Shown here in pieces: positions 22,849-27,313 of a stretch of 27,313 bases of DNA. This DNA comes from Aliitabrizicola sp031408575 (GTDB lineage Bacteria; Pseudomonadota; Alphaproteobacteria; Rhodobacterales; Rhodobacteraceae), in assembly GCA_031408575.1 (NCBI GenBank), contig JANNWS010000144.1:1-27313 (forward strand). Reading direction: 5' to 3'. A program made the position numbers and the translations under genes. How positions within the stretch are numbered: the first letter of the stretch is position 1; each line of letters opens with the position of its first letter. The notes below the pieces were generated by a model. It was given only the letters and a program-made list of their open reading frames with translations, searched no databases and was not told the DNA's origin.

Positions 22849-23338
22849 GGCCGGACTCTTGCAGAATGAAATCGGCAATGGCTGCGGTGTTGTTCAGATC
22901 GAGGACCGGCACAGGCAGGGCGGCAATGGTGGCATCGGTCGCAATGGCGCGCACAAAGGGATCGCCGGGCTGGATCAGCGATTGGCCGGTTTCGGCGCGA
23001 AACACCTCGATCTTGGGATGGGCGTCGCGCTTGTAGCCCTCGACCAGCACAAGATCGACGGGGGCAAGCCGGGCAAGGATCGCGGGCAGGGATGGTTCGG
23101 GCGCATCGCGGTGTTCGGTCAGGATCGCGTGGCGGTGGGCGGAAGCCAGAACCACCTCGCGCGCGCCGGCCGTGCGGTGGCGGAAGGTGTCCTTGCCGGG
23201 CTGGTCAAGATCGACATCGTGGTGGACGTGTTTCACAGTGGAGACCGACAGGCCGCGTGTGGTGATCTCGGCTACCAGACGCTCCATCAGGCTGGTTTTT
23301 CCGGCATTCTTCCAGCCGATGATACCGTAGACTTTCAT
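22835..23338 (-). CDS. mobB: Molybdopterin-guanine dinucleotide biosynthesis GTPase MobB
   Basis: 167-residue P-loop protein. The Walker A motif is GWKNAGKTS at 8-16, followed by STVKHVHHDVDLDQPGKDTFRHRTAGA, whose residues 33-59 are the family-specific segment, and VDLVLVEGYKRDAHPKIEVFR for nucleotide contacts. MobB assists MobA in attaching GMP to molybdopterin, an accessory role in known systems. Its ATG overlaps the mobA stop by four bases, and its end overlaps the downstream unknown gene. It serves enzymes such as FdsA in this same window. Confidence 0.93.
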   Translation of the reverse strand: MKVYGIIGWKNAGKTSLMERLVAEITTRGLSVSTVKHVHHDVDLDQPGKDTFRHRTAGAREVVLASAHRHAILTEHRDAPEPSLPAILARLAPVDLVLVEGYKRDAHPKIEVFRAETGQSLIQPGDPFVRAIATDATIAALPVPVLDLNNTAAIADFILQESGLAPV

Positions 23339-23925
23339 GATGCAGCCCCCAGCAGGGCCTCGGCTGCCGCAAGATCCTGCGGGGTGTTGAGGTTCAGGAA
23401 GGCGCAGTCATCGGGGAAATGCGCGGTTGCCGCGCCGTGGCGGCGGGCAAAATCCATCACCCGCGCCTCACCCCGCGCAAGAGTGGCGCGCAGGTCATCG
23501 TGCAGATCTACCGGCCAGAGGCCAAAGGTCGGGTGGTGCTGTCCATTGCTTTCGGCAAGTGCCGAGCCGGAGGGGGAGGATTCGGCGGCAAGCAGCAATT
23601 GCGGCACAAGATCGCCGGGGAAAAACGGCGTATCGACGGCAGCAGTGACAACATGGGTGGCACCCAGCGGCGCGGCCCAGTCAAGCGCTGCAAGCAGACC
23701 CGACAGCGGGCCTTGGGGGGCGCGATCGGGCAGCACCGGCAGGCGGTGGGCGGCAAAGCGCGCGGCATCGCCGTTTGCGCTGACTGCAAGGCGGTCAACC
23801 TGCGGGCCGAGGCGGTCTGCGGCATGGGCCAGCAGGCTGCGCCCGCCGAGGGTCAGCGTGGCCTTGTCGGCCCCGCCCATCCGGCGTCCGGTTCCGCCAG
23901 CAAGGATCACACCGAAAATACGCAC
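23335..23925 (-). CDS. mobA: Molybdenum cofactor guanylyltransferase MobA
   Basis: 196-residue nucleotidyltransferase that links GMP to Mo-molybdopterin to form MGD. The GTP-binding loop ILAGGTGRRMGGADKATL (7-24, K21) and the Mg-binding aspartate D98 in AAVDTPFF are present, as is LNLNTPQDLAAAEALL near the end. The start is GTG at 23925, with GAGGG placed five to nine bases upstream. It heads a four-gene operon with ATGA overlaps and diverges from azlC. The product is required by bis-MGD enzymes such as the formate dehydrogenase at the left edge. Confidence 0.94.
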   Translation of the reverse strand: MRIFGVILAGGTGRRMGGADKATLTLGGRSLLAHAADRLGPQVDRLAVSANGDAARFAAHRLPVLPDRAPQGPLSGLLAALDWAAPLGATHVVTAAVDTPFFPGDLVPQLLLAAESSPSGSALAESNGQHHPTFGLWPVDLHDDLRATLARGEARVMDFARRHGAATAHFPDDCAFLNLNTPQDLAAAEALLGAAS

Positions 23926-24071
23926 GTCACCCTCGATTGCATCCTTCCGCCGAATTGCCTAGATCGGACAGCGAGTTGATCCGGTCCCAAAAATCAGGTT
24001 CAACCTTTTCAATTGCGCAGATCAGGGAAACCCGGATGCCACTTTCGCCCGCTTTTCTGTAAGCAATTCAG

Positions 24072-24812
24072 ATGGCCCCGTCCAGTGAAAGCCCGATGAC
24101 CGACAGAGCGGCCCCCCGCCGGTCTGCCTATGTGCGCGGGATGGTGGCGGCGATACCCTTCTCGCTGGTGATCATTCCGTTTGCGATGCTGTTCGGCGTG
24201 GTGGCGACCGAAGCCGGGCTGAACGTGATCCAGACGATGAGCTTTTCGGTCTTGGTCATTGCGGGGGCGTCGCAGTTCACGGCGCTGCAGCTGATGCAGG
24301 ATCAGGCCCCGGTGGTGATCGTGCTGGCAACATCGCTGGCGGTCAATCTGCGGATGGCGATGTATTCGGTGGCGATGGTGCCGCATCTGGGGGCTGCGCC
24401 TTTATGGCAGCGCGGCCTGATCGCCTATATGCTGGTGGATCAGAGCTTTGCCACAACCTATCAGGAGTATGAGCGACGGCCTGACGCGTCCTTGGCCGAC
24501 AAGGTGGCCTATTTCGCCGGGGTGGTCACGCCGATCTGTCCGCTGTGGTATGCCGCGACCTGGCTGGGGGCAGTGTTCGGTGCGCGGATACCGCCGGAAT
24601 ACGCGCTGGATTTCGCGCTGCCGATCACCTTTCTGGCGATGATTGCCCCGGCCCTGCGGACGCTGCCGCATGTGGCGGCGGCGTTTGTGTCGGTCTTGGG
24701 CGCGTTGGTCTTGGCCTGGGTGCCGTATAGCGGCGGATTGCTGATCGCGGCTTTGGCCGCGATGCTCACCGGCGCCCAGACCGAAATCTGGTTGAAGGCG
24801 CGGGCGACATGA
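24072..24812 (+). CDS. azlC: AzlC-family branched-chain amino acid permease, large subunit
   Basis: 246-residue membrane protein with about six to eight helices. The family pattern is clear: PFAMLFGVVATEAGLNVIQ, then FSVLVIAGASQFTALQLM, then AVNLRMAMYSVAMVPHL. With AzlD it exports branched-chain amino acids and analogues in Bacillus, and the E. coli homologue YgaZH exports valine. Two starts are possible, 24072 and the in-frame ATG at 24096 (MTDRAAPRRS); neither has a strong ribosome-binding site, and the second fits family N-termini as well. The stop overlaps the azlD start as ATGA. Confidence 0.9.
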   Translation: MAPSSESPMTDRAAPRRSAYVRGMVAAIPFSLVIIPFAMLFGVVATEAGLNVIQTMSFSVLVIAGASQFTALQLMQDQAPVVIVLATSLAVNLRMAMYSVAMVPHLGAAPLWQRGLIAYMLVDQSFATTYQEYERRPDASLADKVAYFAGVVTPICPLWYAATWLGAVFGARIPPEYALDFALPITFLAMIAPALRTLPHVAAAFVSVLGALVLAWVPYSGGLLIAALAAMLTGAQTEIWLKARAT

Positions 24813-25144
24813 CGCTTGATCCGCTGGAAGTCTGGATTGTCATTCTGGCCTTGGGAATCGGCACGTTCCTGATCCGGTTTTCGTTTCTGGGGCTGGTCGG
24901 CGACCGGCCCTTGCCGGAGTGGCTGCTGCGGCACCTGCGCTATACCTCGGTCGCGGTAATGCCGGGGCTGGTCGCGCCTCTGGTGCTGTGGCCGCAGGCA
25001 ACGGGCGGGGTGCCGGACCCGGCGCGACTGGCAGCGGCGGCGGCGGCGCTTGGGTTGGGCATTGTCACGCGCAATGCACTTTGGGCAATTTTTGGGGGTG
25101 TTGCCACGCTCTACCTGACGCCGGTTCTGCTGGGACTTTTGTAG
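24809..25144 (+). CDS. azlD: AzlD-family small subunit of branched-chain amino acid exporter
   Basis: 111 residues with about four helices. VWIVILALGIGTFLIRFSFL at the start, PLPEWLLRHLRYTSVAVMPG in the middle and GIVTRNALWAIFGGVATLYL near the end are the normal AzlD pattern. Coupled to azlC by a four-base overlap, and it forms the two-component exporter with it. The following gene converges with only three bases between the stops. Confidence 0.92.
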   Translation: MTLDPLEVWIVILALGIGTFLIRFSFLGLVGDRPLPEWLLRHLRYTSVAVMPGLVAPLVLWPQATGGVPDPARLAAAAAALGLGIVTRNALWAIFGGVATLYLTPVLLGLL

Positions 25145-25147
25145 CGG

Positions 25148-25756
25148 TCAGCCCTTTGGCTGGCCCGCCTGCACCAGAAGAACGCCGTGATTGTCGTCGG
25201 CATCCGAGTCGGTAATGATGCGTGAAGTCACGCCGGGAAGTTTGCCAAAGGCGGTCATCAGGGTGGCCGGATACCAGGTGGAGGGCAGGTTTTCGAACGC
25301 CGGGACGCCGCGCAGGATGCTCGAGACGCTTTTGGTGCATTGCGCCTTGGGAACGGCACCGTAGGCCTGCGCCAGACGCAGAGCGGTTTCGGCCTGTTGC
25401 GGGGTGACGATGATGGTCTGCTGGATCACGCGAAATGTCTCTCGGGCGTGATAGTCGATGTAGAAGGCAACCATCCGGTCGGTCATGCCGAAATGAACGT
25501 CATTGCGTTCCGGCAGTTGCGGGTGCTGCCAGGTGCCGGCGGGGTCGAACATGATCCGCTGCGAGCCGTTGATCAGAAGGCCGGAATGCGCGCCGGATTC
25601 GCTGCGATTGTTGATGACGGTGAACAGCGTGATCGAAGGCGGGCCGCTATGAACATAAGCGGCGCGGGCAACTTCGGCATCGCTGGCCCATTTCGGCTCG
25701 GCCGAACAGGCGGCAAGCGACAGCAGCATCGCAAGACACAGGAATAAGCGGTGCAT
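25148..25756 (-). CDS. Putative lipoprotein with permuted papain-like (NlpC/P60-type) features
   Basis: 202 residues from the ATG at 25756. The type II signal peptide MHRLFLCLAMLLSLAAC ends in the lipobox LAAC, with C17 lipidated. The mature part has H57 in GAHSGLLINGSQRIMFDPAG and C140 in KAQCTKSVSSIL. A histidine before the cysteine, each at the start of a predicted strand or helix, is the order of circularly permuted NlpC/P60 (YiiX/YaeF, DUF4105-like) proteins, which can be hydrolases or acyltransferases. The assignment rests on these two motifs only. It lies 23 bases downstream of the oxidase subunit IV gene on the same strand. Confidence 0.65.
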   Translation of the reverse strand: MHRLFLCLAMLLSLAACSAEPKWASDAEVARAAYVHSGPPSITLFTVINNRSESGAHSGLLINGSQRIMFDPAGTWQHPQLPERNDVHFGMTDRMVAFYIDYHARETFRVIQQTIIVTPQQAETALRLAQAYGAVPKAQCTKSVSSILRGVPAFENLPSTWYPATLMTAFGKLPGVTSRIITDSDADDNHGVLLVQAGQPKG

Positions 25757-25779
25757 CGGTTTGAAATCCTGCAGTCGGG

Positions 25780-25932
25780 TCAGGAATTTACGAGCGCAAG
25801 GAAGATCAGGATCCCGATCGAGAGTCCGATGCCCCAGGCCGCCAGACGAATGAACCCCGCAAAGGTCTTTTCCTGTGGTCCGGTCGGCATCGTGCCATGC
25901 TTGTGATCGGTCGTCTTGTCCGGTCCGGCCAT
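25780..25932 (-). CDS. aa3-type cytochrome c oxidase subunit IV (short bacterial type)
   Basis: 50 residues starting MAGPDKTTDHKHGTMPTGPQ, then EKTFAGFIRLAAWGIGLSIG and a single transmembrane helix ending ILIFLALVNS. The QEKTFAGF segment followed by one helix is typical of the small subunit IV bound to aa3 oxidases in Rhodobacter and Paracoccus. The start at 25932 has GGAG eleven bases upstream; an upstream ATG at 25962 is less likely. The core oxidase genes are not in this window, so the subunit is encoded away from them, as in related genomes. Confidence 0.85.
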   Translation of the reverse strand: MAGPDKTTDHKHGTMPTGPQEKTFAGFIRLAAWGIGLSIGILIFLALVNS

Positions 25933-26224
25933 CAGGCGTCTCCATTCGCGTATATCTTTCAATCCCCTTAGCGGAGAATCGAATGAGTGTCACGGGGGGT
26001 GTAGGGGGCTTGGCAGATGGCGGTTGCGGATCGGGCGCAGGCGGGTTTCAGCGATGCGGGTGCAACCCGTCGCAGGTTTGCTGCAAACTGCTGGTCTGAA
26101 GCGCAGGACGACGATCCGGACACGAAACTGTGAAAGCAGTTGGCGGCGATGCGCGAGGTGTGACCGGGGCTTTGCTGCACTCGCCCCGCAACCGGTCACG
26201 CAGAAAGCTGCCCGCCGCCACCGC
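25933..26224. other. 292-base gap with promoter of the oxidase subunit gene and a hairpin
   Basis: No gene is seen. GTGACCGG (26160-26167) and CCGGTCAC (26192-26199) form a perfect 8-base stem 26 bases past the stop of the EamA gene, with a possible inner GGC/GCC pairing. It may be that gene's terminator; no T-run follows. The remaining sequence would carry the promoter for the subunit IV gene. Confidence 0.45.
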
Positions 26225-27109
26225 CTACCGACGGAACGCCTCACTGAGGCTCAGGCTGGAAATCACGATGACGACGCCCACCCATTGGATCGGGCTGAGT
26301 GACTCTCCGACCAGCACCACGGCAAAGAGGATCATCATGACAGGTTCCGCCGTGCTGAGAAGCGCGGCCCGCGCGGCACCGATCATGTTGGCACTGATGA
26401 AGAAACACAAATAGCCAAGCGCGAACGTCAAACCGACGATCAGGGTGAAAAACCAGCCCGACATGGTTTGCGGCAAGGCGACCGGGGCCGTCAAACCCAG
26501 GGGCGGCCCGATCAGGGCAACCCCGGCAAAGATCGCCAGGGCCCAGATCGTCATGAGCAGGTTGGAATAGGGCGCGCCGACCTCTTTAGTCAGTTCGGCC
26601 ATCGAAATGATCATGACTGAAAACGAGATCATCCCGAGGAATGCAAGCGCCACTCCGCGAAAGTCGATGCTGGAAAAGCTAACTCCCAGCACAAGGGCCA
26701 TGCCCAAGGTGGCCAGCAGCATCAGGATCAGGACCGGGCGTGTCAGTGGCGTTTCGCCTCTGACATGGGCGGCGATGGCTACGGGAAGCGGGTACATGAA
26801 CAGGATGATGCTCGCCAGGCTGATGTCGATGTAAAGGATGGAACCGAGAGTGCCCACGGCAGACAGCGTGTGGGAAATTCCGGCCAGCCAGCTTCGTTTC
26901 AGGGCTTTCAGGTTGACCCCTGGTGCGCGCCCGGTTGCCAGAATGAACATCAACAAGACTGCCACACCAACACCCGCCCGGCCCAGCATGACAAAAATGG
27001 CGTTTGCGCCATCGTCGTAAGAGAATCGGGCGGCACTTGGCATAAGTCCGAATAGCACGGCACCGATCAGGATCAGGAGGATGCCGGTCCCATCGTTGCT
27101 TTTGAACAT
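26225..27109 (-). CDS. EamA/DMT-family transporter 3
   Basis: 294-residue membrane protein of about ten helices starting MFKSNDGTGILLILIGAVLF. The EamA repeats are clear: GILLILIGAVLFGLMPSAAR and AGISHTLSAVGTLGSILYID in the first half, LSTAEPVMMILFAVVLVGES in the second. The frame opens at 27175 but the methionine at 27109 fits the family, with AAGGTG upstream. Substrate unknown. It is the third EamA protein in the window, and the three are divergent enough not to be recent copies of each other. Confidence 0.87.
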   Translation of the reverse strand: MFKSNDGTGILLILIGAVLFGLMPSAARFSYDDGANAIFVMLGRAGVGVAVLLMFILATGRAPGVNLKALKRSWLAGISHTLSAVGTLGSILYIDISLASIILFMYPLPVAIAAHVRGETPLTRPVLILMLLATLGMALVLGVSFSSIDFRGVALAFLGMISFSVMIISMAELTKEVGAPYSNLLMTIWALAIFAGVALIGPPLGLTAPVALPQTMSGWFFTLIVGLTFALGYLCFFISANMIGAARAALLSTAEPVMMILFAVVLVGESLSPIQWVGVVIVISSLSLSEAFRR

Positions 27110-27243
27110 GGGAGCACCTTCGATGCTGGTGAATGCAGGTGTTGCATACCACAAGGAAACCGGCATTCGCCGCAAATATCGCGCCCGTGAAGGGCGGGTA
27201 TGGCCTTGTCTTATGCTGAACTCTGCTCCCGACGCATAAAGGA

Positions 27244-27280
27244 GCCACTGCCCGCCACGCCATTTATGGCGGGCAGTGGC
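27244..27280. repeat. 14-base perfect inverted repeat near the right edge
   Basis: GCCACTGCCCGCCA (27244-27257) and TGGCGGGCAGTGGC (27267-27280) around a 9-base loop CGCCATTTA. On the minus strand it is followed by TCCTTTATG, a weak T-rich tail, so it could terminate a leftward gene entering from beyond the right edge. The 204 bases upstream of the EamA start contain no gene that I can support. Confidence 0.5.
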
Positions 27281-27313
27281 GGCGGTTGGATCGTAAATGG
27301 CTGGGTCGTGATG

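Noticed and set aside
25933..26224. Riboswitch (for example cobalamin) upstream of the oxidase subunit gene
   Set aside because: No conserved box sequences; the only clear hairpin lies just past the EamA stop and fits a terminator better.
14285..27109. Recent triplication of the EamA transporters
   Set aside because: The three proteins share only fold-level similarity and differ in length and motifs.
1..27313. Mobile element, prophage, toxin-antitoxin, defence or CRISPR locus
   Set aside because: No transposase, integrase, nuclease-toxin pairs, direct-repeat arrays or foreign-looking composition were seen; the genes are mostly housekeeping.

Overview
The window looks like a piece of chromosome (or large chromid) from a Rhodobacteraceae-type alphaproteobacterium. 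It is GC-rich. It carries an NAD-dependent fdsGBA formate dehydrogenase, a Hint_2-domain protein, a short aa3-oxidase subunit IV, short operons joined by ATGA overlaps, and two copies of a GC-hairpin plus A-rich-tail intergenic element that I associate with Rhodobacterales. I see no rRNA, tRNA, insertion sequence, prophage or CRISPR array.

Left part (1-8.6 kb). A leftward unit runs lysR-fdsG-fdsB-fdsA, with fdsA cut by the window edge. The gap between lysR and fdsG holds a cluster of CGATA/TATCG half-sites, the likely operator. Diverging from it is a rightward unit: S49 peptidase, small zinc-ribbon membrane protein and a pteridine-reductase-like SDR. An AT-rich gap with DnaA-box-like sites follows, then uvrC.

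Middle (8.7-18.2 kb). Leftward genes encode an aromatic/aspartate aminotransferase, a 3-mercaptopyruvate sulfurtransferase, a glycine-zipper membrane protein, SmpB, a Hint protein, an EamA transporter and DapA. Rightward genes encode a CDF-like transporter and a Slt-type lytic transglycosylase. A 406-base gap at 9953-10358 holds no convincing gene but is dense in inverted repeats.

Right part (18.2-27.3 kb). Leftward mnmD-eamA diverges from an FAD oxidoreductase that probably supplies the other half of MnmC. The overlapping operon mobA-mobB-unknown-GNAT follows; it makes the guanylated molybdenum cofactor that FdsA needs. Then come azlCD, an aa3-oxidase subunit IV with a putative permuted papain-fold lipoprotein, and a third EamA transporter.

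The strongest large-scale signal is a reversal of strand composition near 8.63-8.77 kb. The + strand is C-rich to the left and G-rich to the right, whatever the gene direction. That is the sign change expected at a replication origin or at an inversion breakpoint. I found no clearly new multi-gene system; most genes are housekeeping or familiar accessory genes.
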